Source of the DNA: Dendrophyllia cribrosa | Taxonomy: Eukaryota > Cnidaria > Anthozoa > Scleractinia > Dendrophylliidae | Direction: 5' to 3' | NCBI GenBank assembly: GCA_024195265.1 | Contig: JAJLRJ010000010.1 | Location: forward strand, 15,271,033 to 15,335,032 | Length of the DNA stretch: 64,000 bases | Shown: one piece after another, positions 23,028 to 32,507 of the stretch | How positions within the stretch are numbered: position 1 is the stretch's first letter | Layout of the letters: each line of letters starts with the position of its first letter | The notes under the pieces: model-generated | What the model was told of the DNA's origin: nothing | The model's input: only the letters and a program-made list of their open reading frames with translations | The model's database searches: none | Position numbers and translations under genes: made by a program

Positions 23028-23359
23028 TTTTTGCATACTACATGTATGTACCACTATAAACAGCATTAATTAATTATAGTTGTTATTTTCAACCTTTAAA
23101 CTCCAGAGGTTAAGGTGGTTCTGCATTGGTTTGGAGAATATGTTTCCAGTTTTTTCTCCGAATTAGGAGTTTTTCACTGGTTTTTCGCATCCGGCTTAAT
23201 CACCGCTATAACGTTACGTAAACTTTCAATTTTTCGTACCATTTACAATCAATACTATCTTTAGGACAGACTTCCCTTATAGGGGGCCATGGTTTGTGAT
23301 GCGCTTGCGCAGACAGACATTGTAAGAGTTATGCTTTACTGTGAATAAAATGGCTGGTC

Positions 23360-23454
23360 GAGATGGCTGGTCGGCTCCCTCCAATTGTCTCTAGTGTTTA
23401 CATGGGAAATGTGTTCTATTCGGCTTCATCTGGAGCGCAGCGATAGAGAATAGA
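23360..23454. repeat. Ngaro-type repeat B2 (right end of element)
   Basis: Second copy of B1. Ends at GCGATAGAGAATAGAA. Confidence 0.8.
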
Positions 23455-24836
23455 ATTATCAACCTACCATATATGTCATATCCTTATTATTTAGTCACTC
23501 ACTCAGTTGGTTCGTTAGTCAAATAGTTTGTTTGATAGTTTCTAGTACTTCCATTTTCATTGCTATAACAAGTATTATCTTGATTCTAAGCTAGATTTTA
23601 AGCTGTTCATACTAACAGATGTACCATTACATCTTTTTTGCAAGTTTTATTTTGTTGTTATTTTGTTCTTGTTATCAAGGAGCTAGGAGTCCATTTCGAA
23701 GAAATTATGTTCCTTTCCCTTGTCACGATTATCTTGTTAAGGTAATCCCTTTGTATTGCATTGCGCAACACTGCTGGGCATAATAATTTGCGATATTTGC
23801 ACGCGCGCGAGCCAAGAGGGTTTTCTTTCATGATAATTTCGCTACTGAAAAAAATAAGTGTCAGTTTTCTCCTAAATGAGCATAGTGACCTATTTCCTTT
23901 TTTCCATGTGCTTGAAGAAAATACTACTTTCCATGACATATCCAAATTTGACGAATTTTTCATTATTCGATGAAGAAATATTCTCACAGAATCACTATTA
24001 TAATCTATTTTTGTTGCATGAAATTGTCGTATTATTTCATTAGTTTCTCTCTTTCAGCAACTTTAAGCCGTTTTACTGTAACATAGTTCTACTAAAGTAA
24101 GAATTATATGTAATAAACGTCACACAAAAAGGGGTCCAGACTCGCGTAGCCGAGTGCATACAAGGTTCTAAGAACCGAGAGCGACCCGTTCAAGAAAATC
24201 ACGTGCTTTTTTCAACCTAATCCTACGCTATATATCCAGCACGAAATGTCCCATTACATATACTTACAATTCATTCCTCTAATAATGTTTTGGAAATAGT
24301 GGTTGCCTCTCACTCAAGACTAGGATTTTCAATATTGTCGTCACAATTATATATGCTAGGAAGGTAGTTATATACTACAGCCCATAATGTGAAAACAAGC
24401 ATGGTGACCCCTTCTTCTTTTCTTTTTATTCTATATTTGTTACTAGATGCAATAATTAACTGTGCAAAATTTAAAAAAAAAAATCAATATTACTTATTTT
24501 TCGATGGAATCACCTTAATCTATTTGTTTGTGATTTGTTTGGTCATATCATACTGTTGTATCATTACTTTGTAAGCCTGCAACAAATTCAATAAACCAGA
24601 CTAGCTTTTTTAACTGAGCGAGGCCAATGACGCCGTTTACTGATGCAGTGGGAACAGCAAATCATTATATAAATAGTTTTAACTTCTGTAAATACTATGT
24701 TGGACTTTGGACTCTAACGTCATTCCTTTGATAATAAACCTTTCAGGTGAAAATTTGGCAACTTGGATACTTTTCATGACTAGAATGTAACTGCTGTATA
24801 ACGGCAATAAAACTCAAACAACATACATGTACGTAC
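23455..24836. other. RTK intron sequence, nothing recognised
   Basis: AT-rich intron DNA between the Ngaro-type element and RTK exon 19. A weak tRNA-like stretch at about 24133-24200 (TAGCCGAGTGCATA ... CGACCCGTTCAA) does not fold well enough to be called. Confidence 0.4.
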
Positions 24837-24933
24837 AATTTGCTATCAACATGTCTTGGTTTTGGCATTCTGTATCCCTCTTGAAGTTTACTGGCAATTT
24901 GACGACCATTTATACTCGGATATGGTGATCCGC
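24837..24933 (-). CDS. RTK exon 19: kinase C lobe, GSPYP segment
   Basis: Acceptor ttcag at 24934. Encodes (G)GSPYPSINGRQIASKLQE then GYRMPKPRHVDSK. Donor is AAATT/gtacgt. Matches the GGSPYPG...EGYRMPKP region of FGFR-class kinases. Both phases fit their neighbours (G|GC and TT|G). Confidence 0.9.
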
Positions 24934-25158
24934 CTGAATAAAATGAATTTTAATCATAATGTCATTGTACGACGTGAAATTAATGTATACATTGATCAAA
25001 CCCTGTTAACCTGCACATTGTATTTTTTTCCAAATGGACACATCTTTCCTTATCTTCTCTTGGCTCGGAATTCTTATTATGGTAAGATAATTATTATGGT
25101 ACAATACAATTTGGTATCATATAGGAAATAAAATAACGTAACGTAGAACTTGACCTAC

Positions 25159-25199
25159 CGATAGTGAGAATCTCGTAGAGCAGGACGCCGTAGCTCCAA
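25159..25199 (-). CDS. RTK exon 18: WSYGVLLYEILTIG
   Basis: A 41-nt exon. Its first T completes Val of SDV and it ends with the first base of Gly. Acceptor ttttttag, donor G/gtaggt. Encodes the alpha-F helix that anchors the kinase core. Confidence 0.9.
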
Positions 25200-25843
25200 C
25201 TAAAAAACAAAACAAAAAGTAATTGTGTAACCACGCTATCTGATAAAGAAATAAAAAACGGTAAGAGCAAGGAAGAGGTTATTGGAAAAACATTCATGAA
25301 AGCTTTAACCTATTTTAAGTAACTGTGTACGTAGAATCGATAATTTGTTTAATGAATTTATTATAATGTAAAGCTCTGCTATGTGATGTGTACTTTGTAA
25401 ACATTTTTCAAGATACTAATAAAAAAATGCAAAAAAAAATTAAAGCTTTCATGAATTAATCATGTACTACTACCATATCGTGTAATAGCCTATTGTATGA
25501 TTGGTAACTAGTGATATCATTTTTAGGAACAGAACATAATCTTACCATTACGGCTGTAGGAGCTCAAATGAGCAAGTTTGTAACTGTTCGCAAAAATAAG
25601 AAAGGTAGCTTGTTTACACAGTCAACAACAAAAAATGAGACTGGATTCGTGTAGACTTAGCTTCACTCGGGTTTCGGAAATTGCAATCCAGGTCGTTTAA
25701 AACGTCTGCTAATAAAGCGATTTGCTGTGTATTTTCTTCGCCGAGTGAGAAATAAGAAATTCGTCGTTGACGCGTTGTCACTGCTACAAAGGCTAGAAAT
25801 AAATAAATAAATACTATTCAGAGCGAAATACGTGACTACTTAC

Positions 25844-25914
25844 ACGTCACTCTGTGTTGTATATGTTCCATAAATCAAAGCTTCATAAGAAGTCCACTTT
25901 ACAGGCAGACGACC
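25844..25914 (-). CDS. RTK exon 17: activation-loop end and P+1 loop
   Basis: Encodes GRLPVKWTSYEALIYGTYTT and QSDV. The APE motif is SYE here, with Glu kept. Acceptor ccaaag, donor GT/gtaagt. The exon starts at GRLPVKW exactly as in FGFR genes. Confidence 0.9.
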
Positions 25915-26143
25915 CTTTGGAGTTTATAATAATAGAAAAATTTCAAGAACAAAAATATACCGTCACGCTGACAGACTTGACATATAAATCTCCATCAAAT
26001 ACATGCTTACACGTTCATTTCAACATTAAATGCAATATGGAAATGGTCTGATTAAACTCAACTTTGAACAAGGAAAGAGAAATTAAAATAAGGGATCGGA
26101 ACAATAACAGTCTTATAGGTGCCACTTTATTTGTTTTACCCAC

Positions 26144-26266
26144 CCGACTTCGTTTGATGTAAATGTCATCCTGATGCACACTTCTCGCCATTCCAAAATC
26201 CGTCACTTTACACCGTTCTCCTTCGCCAACAAGAACGTTTCTAGCTGCCAAGTCACGATGGATTAT
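26144..26266 (-). CDS. RTK exon 16: catalytic loop and DFG
   Basis: 41 codons, phase 0-0: [49 protein letters not shown] is the tyrosine-kinase form of the catalytic loop. DFG is intact. The activation loop keeps one tyrosine (DIYIK) instead of the FGFR YY pair. Acceptor cttgcag, donor CGG/gtgggt. Confidence 0.95.
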
Positions 26267-26446
26267 CTGCAAGAATAGAGGCTTGCGATTTTAGATGTAT
26301 TGTATATGGTTATAAACGTATGGTATGTTTAAATTATAAACACGGCTCGATATCTTTTAAAATATCGTAATCTGCGATATGATATCAGTGTGTGATATTT
26401 AATTAAGGTCTACTTAGTGTTCCAAGTAGAAAATCGCAAGCGAATC

Positions 26447-26605
26447 GATTCGCTCCGACGAAGGGCTAGCGCTCGAAACGTCAGCTTTCTCGAATCTTTT
26501 TACGGTGGCTAATTTACCTTATCGACTTAGTCGATAAAACCCAATTCTTGTGCTTCACCCCCACCGACGCAGCACCACAGTTTCTCTAGAAACTAACCCC
26601 ATTCA
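26447..26605 (+). mobile_element. Solo PLE 3' tail inserted at a kinase exon
   Basis: 159 bp nearly identical to 18251-18409 (right arm of the PLE), including the hammerhead-like motif at 26454-26482. It ends flush against RTK exon 15 coding sequence at 26606. No target duplication is visible, which would fit an insertion accompanied by a deletion. Confidence 0.8.
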
Positions 26606-26740
26606 TCCGTTCCCCAGAAAGACTGCTCTGCGGCTGAACATCCGGGTCCTTAAAGTAAGTATCGTTTAGTCCTCGACTCTTCCTCAAGTATCCCAGAAGA
26701 TCACCGAACGGTACATACTCAATAAGGACCAACATAGGGT
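26606..26740 (-). CDS. RTK exon 15: hinge and kinase insert, 3' end replaced by PLE DNA
   Basis: Acceptor ctacag at 26741. Encodes (G)DPMLVLIEYVPFGDLLGYL, RKSRGLNDTYFKDPDV and QPQSSLSGER, the FGFR-like hinge and kinase insert. Reading on enters the PLE and stops at 26588-26586. The expected alpha-E segment (of the type LVSFSWQIARGMEYL) is not found between here and exon 16. A PLE-derived donor (GGG/gttagt, exon end 26598) would restore phase 0 to exon 16 but skip alpha-E. Confidence is high that this is kinase sequence and low that it is functional. Confidence 0.85.
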
Positions 26741-27251
26741 CTGTAGAAAATAGATATTGATCAATTCAATAAGAGAACGTGTCAACATGACCTAAGTTAC
26801 TGCAAAAGTAAAGGCCTTTTGTTATCTTCAAAAATGACTGCAATATATCGAAAACGTTCGCTTGACAATGACCTCATCTTGCGAACTATATGAAAAGGTT
26901 TAGCGACCTTTTATTAATAAACGTTTAAAAAATAAACATATAACCGCAATAATGCGTGGCCCTTAAAAATGTGGAATTATGAACTCGATATCTTTTTGAG
27001 TGAAACACATCTGACTGAGGATGGGACGGGATATGACTAATAATAATCTTTATTTGTCCTACAAAATGGATCAGCGGATACACAAGTAACAACTGGTAAA
27101 AACCCACGTGTAGCCAGATAAAATATACTATACTTAAAACTTTAAAACCATAAAAACCATCAAAATAAAATAAACTATACATTTATAATCAATAAGATAA
27201 AGCTATTTGACAGAAACGTGACGTGATGTATAAAATGGAAAGTATCCTCAC

Positions 27252-27362
27252 CACTCTCAGTGACGCATCCCATCAGCTTAATAACGTGAGGATGAGGCTT
27301 CAGTTTTTTCATTAGCTCAAGTTCTGACAACAGATCTTTTCTGTCCGAAGCCGGGGCATTGG
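27252..27362 (-). CDS. RTK exon 14: alpha-C helix region
   Basis: Encodes (A)NAPASDRKDLLSELELMKKL then KPHPHVIKLMGCVTES. The SELELMKKL stretch holds the Glu that pairs with the VAVK lysine. Acceptor ttatag, donor GTG/gtgagg. Phase 1 on both sides. Confidence 0.9.
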
Positions 27363-27471
27363 CTATAACAAAGGGAAAACATCATGCAAACAATACCGTT
27401 AACTTCTCCTCATTTCTTTCCTGGAAACTGCTAGTTGTCAATGTACAAAATGATCCTACTTGTAATACTAG

Positions 27472-27530
27472 GGGAGGTGGGAATGGGGGAGGAGGGGGTT
27501 GGGGGAGGGGGGAGGAGGGTACCCTGGAAT
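27472..27530 (+). repeat. G-run-rich tract, possible G-quadruplex
   Basis: Runs of 3-6 G separated by one or two bases (GGGGGAGGAGGGGGTTGGGG and similar) in the intron between RTK exons 13 and 14, on the strand opposite the transcript. Confidence 0.5.
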
Positions 27531-27963
27531 AATAGTGACGGAGAGGTGTGAAGACCTTTTTGGGGTTTGACAATTGCGATATAAGAACTTTTTTGGGTTA
27601 GAAATTTCGTGGTGAGTTTTTGGGTTAAAAGATTTTGGTGAGGACTGTTTGGGGGAGGGATCAGCAAAAAGCGTAACCTCTTACTGCATAGAGAAAAGGA
27701 ACGTTTTGTTGGGTTTTGTTCTGGACCATTGGATTTTTGGGGGTCTGGTTTTTAGCTTAATTCAAGACGCTATTGGGGTCTAACAATTTGGCCCCATTCG
27801 CACCTCCCCATCGCTAATAAAGCTGAGTCTCCAGACTCCAGGATAAATGCGTCTCCGAACGCCCCACTTTGTTTCTCGCCTGCATTGTAAACAAATTAAG
27901 GAATCGGTAACAATAAACACTTCACATTCATTTATCTAGAACACTACCAAATTGACAATGCAC

Positions 27964-28228
27964 CTTTCAGCATTTTCACCGCCACTGTGATGGTTTCCTG
28001 GCTGTCACATGGATTTTTAAGTGTCGCCTGGACAACTTGAGAAAAGGCTCCTTTACCGATAACTTTCATAATATTAACTTGTCCGCGACTGACTTCCCAA
28101 CTTCTGGTTGAAGGATGAGGTGGCATATAATCTGCACCCACTGGAGTTGCATAGGTTGGGGCGTCGACCGTTTGCGATGCATGTACATTTGAGAATTGTG
28201 TGTTAGCCTCAATCACGGCCATTGGATT
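27964..28228 (-). CDS. RTK exon 13: juxtamembrane end and kinase N lobe
   Basis: Starts NPMAVIEANTQ after acceptor actag. Continues with YMPPHPSTRSWEVSRGQVNI, then the glycine loop VIGKGAFSQVVQATL and the lysine in TVAVKMLKG. Donor AAAG/gtgcat, phase 1. Both the ATP-binding loop and the lysine are canonical. Confidence 0.92.
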
Positions 28229-28521
28229 CTAGTAATAAAAGCGTGAAAAAAAGGGTAATAACTGTTTGAAAACAGGAACAAAAATACTTTCGAAAAATAT
28301 TTTCGAATTCATGATCACATGATAACTTCGAAGATGTTCCACAGTGTTGCATTATGTGTAGCTATCGTGAGCAAAAATCATTACAATTATTCAAGTGTGG
28401 ATTGTATTTTCAGAATCGAAAAGTTGCTACAAAGACATTGTTTTCAAGAAAAACATGGCGCGTTATGAAGTGATCAGTTTCAATGTTTTTGGTTAACGCA
28501 AGGAGGAATAACGTTGTTTAA

Positions 28522-29064
28522 AGTGCCCCTACGATCAAATTTTTTATTTTCATATTTTTACATTTTCGTGTACCATTAGACTTGCTTACTAATCTTGCCA
28601 AATTTCAATCCATTACGAACATCAGAAGTCATTTTATTTTAACATTTATTTCCGAGAATTTACGGCCGCCATTAATCAACCTTGTTCCAAGGCTTGATTG
28701 CGAATGAGAGAAAGTGACGTCAAAGACTCAAACATACCTCACGGGTTGAAATTATAATAACAATCAGCATAGGAAGAACAATTCTAAAGTTTCTGTTGCT
28801 TTTCGCATGATTTTCAATACTTATTGTAATTATAATTTCAACTCGTGAGGTATGTTTGAGTCTTTGACGTCACTTTCTCTCATTCGCAACCAAGCCTTGG
28901 AACAAGGTTGATTAATGGCGGCCGTAAATTCTTGGAAATAAATGTTAAAATAAAATGACTTCTGATGTTCATAATGAATTCAAATTTGCAAGATGAGTAA
29001 GAAAGTCTAATAGTACACGAAAATGTAAAAAAATGAAAATAAAAAATTTGATCACAGGGGCACT
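28522..29064. mobile_element. 543-bp TTAA foldback element in an RTK intron
   Basis: Flanked by TTAA at 28518-28521 and 29065-29068. Ends AGTGCCCCTACGATC... and its complement GATCACAGGGGCACT. Arms are about 240 bp with a short unique loop. No ORF. A second copy is at 36517-36923. The AGTG terminus and TTAA site are shared with transposon B (47596-52271), a possible source of transposase. Confidence 0.85.
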
Positions 29065-29253
29065 TTAAGACTGGCACGCCTGGAAATAAATTTGGCCATG
29101 TACCAATATAATTGTGTATCATGATATAAATTTATTAAGTATCATCATACGAAACAGGAGTTTTTACATTTTTTTGATGTTTGTTTTGTTTTTGTTTATT
29201 TTTTTGTAGTCTCTATTACTAAAGATCGTAAAATCTGAATGATGATCACTTAC

Positions 29254-29290
29254 CATTGCTATAAAATCCCCACATCTTGCACATTTTCTA
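29254..29290 (-). CDS. RTK exon 12: small juxtamembrane exon
   Basis: Donor ATG/gtaagt at 29254. The acceptor is either gag (exon from 29290) or tag (from 29287). Both give the same phase and encode RKCARCGDFIAM. Phase 2 in and 0 out, matching exons 11 and 13. Contains a CxxC pair. Confidence 0.65.
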
Positions 29291-29558
29291 CTCATAAAAC
29301 GTAACAAAGGAGAGAATCGTTTAGTACGCTAAGTCGTTTAAAACCCGTGCAAATATATCCAAACAATCCAAAGTAGGAAGCTGTATGACAATAATAAACT
29401 TGAAAACTAGAAAACACATTAATGTAGTTATTTGATTATCACAAGTTACTTTTTGTGTGATAGGGGTGTAGATGTTTGATGTTTCGACCAGGGATGCTAC
29501 AATAGTCCATCACCGTGCTAATGCAGTTTACTGTAAAATCATGAAAAGTGCAACCCAC

Positions 29559-29577
29559 CTGTTCCTTTCGATGTTCT
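29559..29577 (-). CDS. RTK exon 11: 19-nt microexon
   Basis: attgcag/AGAACATCGAAAGGAACAG/gtgggt. It encodes (E)NIERN with partial codons on both sides. Its length of 3n+1 is exactly what is needed to bring the transmembrane exon (phase 1) into phase with exon 12 (phase 2). Supported by phase and splice signals only. Confidence 0.6.
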
Positions 29578-30377
29578 CTGCAATATAAAAAGGAACTGCC
29601 AGTCTTAGTTAGGTCACGTAAGGAATGGATGCAAATATTAGGCCTATTCTTAGAATAGCTTGACTGTCCTTTATTTTACTTTTGACCAGCCGCCACCTTT
29701 GATTTCACTCACAAGGTAAAACTGATGCAATTCTATTGCAAACCACTTAAGCAGAATATTTGACTTAAGTAGTCGTGTGTCAGTAAATTTGTGGTAATGG
29801 TTTTTATGCTTGCTATGTCGGTGAAACCATCAGACATTTTGGCACCAGGGTTCGCGAGCATCTACTTTCGGATCATAATTCCCACATCTACAAACATTTG
29901 CAGGGTTCACGATCATGTAAGAATTTATTTTCCGGTTAGCTGTTAGTAGTAGTGGTCCAGCATTTTACTCCGTTTTATGGATTTCACTTGGATTTCCCGC
30001 GTACTAATTTGGATTTTCTGCATACTAATTTGGATTTCCTGCATACTGATTTAGATTCCCTTTTCATGACGTTACAACTTGGATTACCTGAATACTAAAA
30101 GTAGATTTACGTACACAAAGATGAACCAAAAGTAAAATAGATTTTTGAGGAAACCTTTGCAACCGAAAAAGCCAACAACGCTCCAGGACTGCAATCCGAC
30201 CTTAAAGTGAATTCGCGCTACGTCCGTAAAGTTATTTCATTCTAACATTTTTTCTTGATTTCCTTATCATTTGTGGAGTACATGGATTTGAGCTTTTTAA
30301 AAAAAACAGCTTTTGTTGACATAAAGATTTGATGTAACCTTAATGCATTTGTTATCATTAAATTAATTTGAACTTAA

Positions 30378-30836
30378 AGGCCCACCTTCACCCAAAAGAC
30401 GTTGCGGTCGTTTGCTTTTGTTTTGAAATGCTCCATTGTTCATACGCGTGATCTGATTGGTTGCAAACATTCAAGCCTGAATTTCGTGTTACACGAAATA
30501 GACCAGTTTCGAATTCGCTATGGTCGCTGAATGAAAGCATTGAAGGCGCATTTTTACAGGGTTAGACTCGACCTGATGTAAAATATTCACAAATTCAGGC
30601 GAGAAGATGACCTGTTTAGAGCTCTGTCTATTGTGTCTATTGTTTAATTTTCAAATTTCACGCACCTTCTGCCGGTATTTGTGAATATTTTACATCAGGT
30701 CGAGTCTAACCCTGTATCAATGTGTCATTGGTGTTTGAATTCAGCGGTAATTTTAAATACGAAAATGGCTTATTCAGCACAGAAAGTGATCACGGCGCGC
30801 ACAGCATTTTGGGTAAAGGTGGGCCTTTAAACAAAG
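30378..30836. mobile_element. 459-bp TTAA foldback element
   Basis: Flanked by TTAA at 30374-30377 and 30837-30840. Termini AGGCCCACCTTCACCC and its complement. A second, internal inverted repeat (GTTAGACTCGACCTGATG at about 30561 and its complement at about 30710) makes it a nested hairpin. Non-coding. Confidence 0.8.
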
Positions 30837-31165
30837 TGTGGGTTTATTGGTTAAGCACCCGCATGTAACTGGCTGCTTTGCTTATTTTTCCGAGGTGGTA
30901 ATCTTCCATGCAAATTTAGTTCAGCGTTATTTCGTATAATTAAAAGATTGAACTTTGAAGCACCGGTAAAGTTATAAAAACTTAAAGTGGGCGATGGCTG
31001 CGAAAATGAAAATCGACATAGAGTCTAGCGATATAGCGGTTGTAAGAATGTTGCGGTTAATACGAATAAGAAGCGGTTTTCTATACTGCACAATTTTATT
31101 GATTATAAACTGGAATGTTTCGAAACCCTATTATTATTTTTATTGGCAGCTGTAGTATCGGCACA

Positions 31166-31237
31166 GCTTTGATGGTCTAGTGGTGAAGACACTGCGTTGT
31201 GGCCTCAGTAACCCAGGTTCGAGTCCTGGTCAAGGTA
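31166..31237 (+). tRNA. tRNA-His (GTG)-like gene, possibly pseudogene
   Basis: A 72-nt cloverleaf. Acceptor GCTTTGA pairs with TCAAGGT (with G-U pairs). The D arm GTCT/AGAC closes. The anticodon arm CTGCG-TTGTGGC-CTCAG has a GTG anticodon but one C-T mismatch. The T arm CCAGG-TTCGAGT-CCTGG is perfect. The anticodon and T-arm regions match the tRNA-His consensus I know. Because it sits inside a TIR element and has a mismatched stem, it may be a passenger copy. Confidence 0.6.
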
Positions 31238-32015
31238 TGCTGCTTTGATCTTTGTCTGTAGAGGATATCTGTGTCAGTTGTGTTTAATTTTGAAGTGAGT
31301 TGGTATAGCGGGCATGTTCAGACTTGTCTATTGTTCCTATTGATTTGAAAAGGACGCGGAAATCCAAATTAGTATGCAGGTAATCCAAGTTGTGACGTCA
31401 TGAAAAGAGAATCTAAATTAGTATGCAGAAAAATCCAAATTAGTATGCAGGAAATCCAAGTCATGACGTAATGAAAAGGGAATCCAAATAAGTATGCGGG
31501 AAATCAAAATGGTATGCAGGAAATCCAAGGGAAATCCATGAAACAGCGTAAAATGCTGAACCACTACCACTGCTGGTGTTCCATTTTGGACTCGGCTCCC
31601 ACTATATTTTCCAACTTAAGGTCAAAGAAGCCCTACATATTGAATGGAAACGACCCACGCTTAACAGCAAGTTAAACATGTTAATTTGACACTATTTTTT
31701 TCCTTGTTATCATCACTACATTTTGTTTTCATACTTGAGAAGTATCGCATATTTCGTTGTATCCCTTTTGTAATACGTAATATTTTTACAGATCTATATC
31801 TGTACCACGTTATTTGTATTCCGCTAATTCCGTTGTATCCCATTTTATGTAATATTCTCACAAACTTGTTATTAGCTATTATTGCTATTATTTATAATCA
31901 ACATTTATTTAATTAATTACTTGTTATTATTAAATAATTTATTTTAGTTAATCTTGTAGCTATTGTAATGCGCATTTGATCTTTTGCATGGAATATGCAC
32001 AATATAAGCATGTAA

Positions 32016-32055
32016 ATTATTATTATTATTATTATTATTATTGTTATTATTGTTA
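32016..32055. repeat. (ATT)n microsatellite
   Basis: Uninterrupted ATT units followed by two imperfect ones. Confidence 0.9.
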
Positions 32056-32073
32056 CACAGTTGCTAATTTTGT

Positions 32074-32130
32074 AAACATCCTGAACTGATGATGGATACT
32101 GAAGTATCCGAAACATGTTTTCCAAACTTA
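32074..32130 (+). ncRNA. Hammerhead ribozyme candidate downstream of the second PLE fragment
   Basis: Complete conserved core in order: CTGATGA (32086-32092), helix II GGATAC-TGAA-GTATCC (94-109 of the 32000s), GAAAC (32110-32114). Helix III would be very short, as in other PLE hammerheads. It lies about 400 bp after the GIY-YIG stop codon on the same strand, the expected place. Confidence 0.6.
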
Positions 32131-32423
32131 AAAATTGTGTCGTATTTTTGAAATGTTTATTTCTATACAATTGCTACGAAATTTCGGTAATTCGTAAAAT
32201 AAAATAACGAAACAATACACGTATAAAATGCGCAATATAGCTATTATGTTACATTCACAAAATTAAGTAATTTTGAACATTGTCAACTACTTTTGTTTTT
32301 TAATAACAGAAAAAAAATTCGAAACTTCGCTTGTGTTGCCGAATTTTTCATATCTACAAACATCTTGTCTTGTCTTAACTCTTCTTTTACAATCGATCAT
32401 CCGCATGATTACCACTAACTTAC

Positions 32424-32507
32424 CTGACAGACTGCGCATTTTCCAAAGCACGAAAACCAGAATCATCAACAGCAGAAGGATGACAGTCATGTAAGCAGCG
32501 TGAAGAG
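32424..32507 (-). CDS. RTK exon 10: transmembrane helix
   Basis: Encodes (A)LHAAYMTVILLLLMILVFV followed by LWKMRSLS. A ~19-residue hydrophobic span is capped by Trp-Lys-Met-Arg, a normal stop-transfer. Acceptor catcag, donor TCAG/gtaagt. The alternative acceptor at 32525 (ttcgag) does not fit the phase of the preceding exon. Confidence 0.85.

Larger units (their letters stand above)
19774..23454 (+). mobile_element. Ngaro/DIRS-type tyrosine-recombinase retrotransposon, internally deleted
   Basis: Shows the split direct repeat arrangement A1 - ORFs - B1 A2 - B2 that defines Ngaro/PAT-like elements. Here A1 is 19774-19911, B1 about 22806-22890, A2 22889-23027 and B2 about 23360-23454. Genes in order: gag-like protein with zinc knuckle, a truncated RT, and a tyrosine recombinase. 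The RT catalytic core and most of RNase H are missing. About 330 bp of unexplained sequence separates A2 from B2. No target duplication is expected or seen. It sits in the intron between RTK exons 19 and 20, antisense to the host gene. Confidence 0.85.
29943..31574. mobile_element. ~1.6-kb TIR element with internally repeated arms, inside the second PLE
   Basis: Outer inverted match: AGTAGTGGTCCAGCATTTTA on the left and its counterpart on the right. The arms (29985-30100 and 31345-31560) consist of tandem, diverged copies of a unit with TAATTTGGATTTCCTGCATAC. No ORF with recognisable domains. Contains a nested TTAA foldback (30378-30836) and a tRNA-His-like gene. Exact ends and target duplication are uncertain. 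Confidence 0.65.
29811..31688 (+). pseudogene. GIY-YIG endonuclease fragment of a second PLE, interrupted by a TIR element
   Basis: The left piece (29811-29938) encodes CYVGETIRHFGTRVREHL and SDHNSHIYKHLQGSRSC. The right piece (about 31570-31688) encodes CSILDSAPT and, after a one-base frame shift, FQLKVKEALHIEWKRPTLNS, then a stop. Together they form the C-terminal endonuclease half of a PLE different from that at 9824. The split is caused by the TIR element at about 29943-31574. A hammerhead-ribozyme candidate follows 400 bp downstream. Confidence 0.7.

Noticed and set aside
24133..24200. tRNA gene
   Set aside because: Box-like motifs only. The arms do not pair well enough for a cloverleaf.
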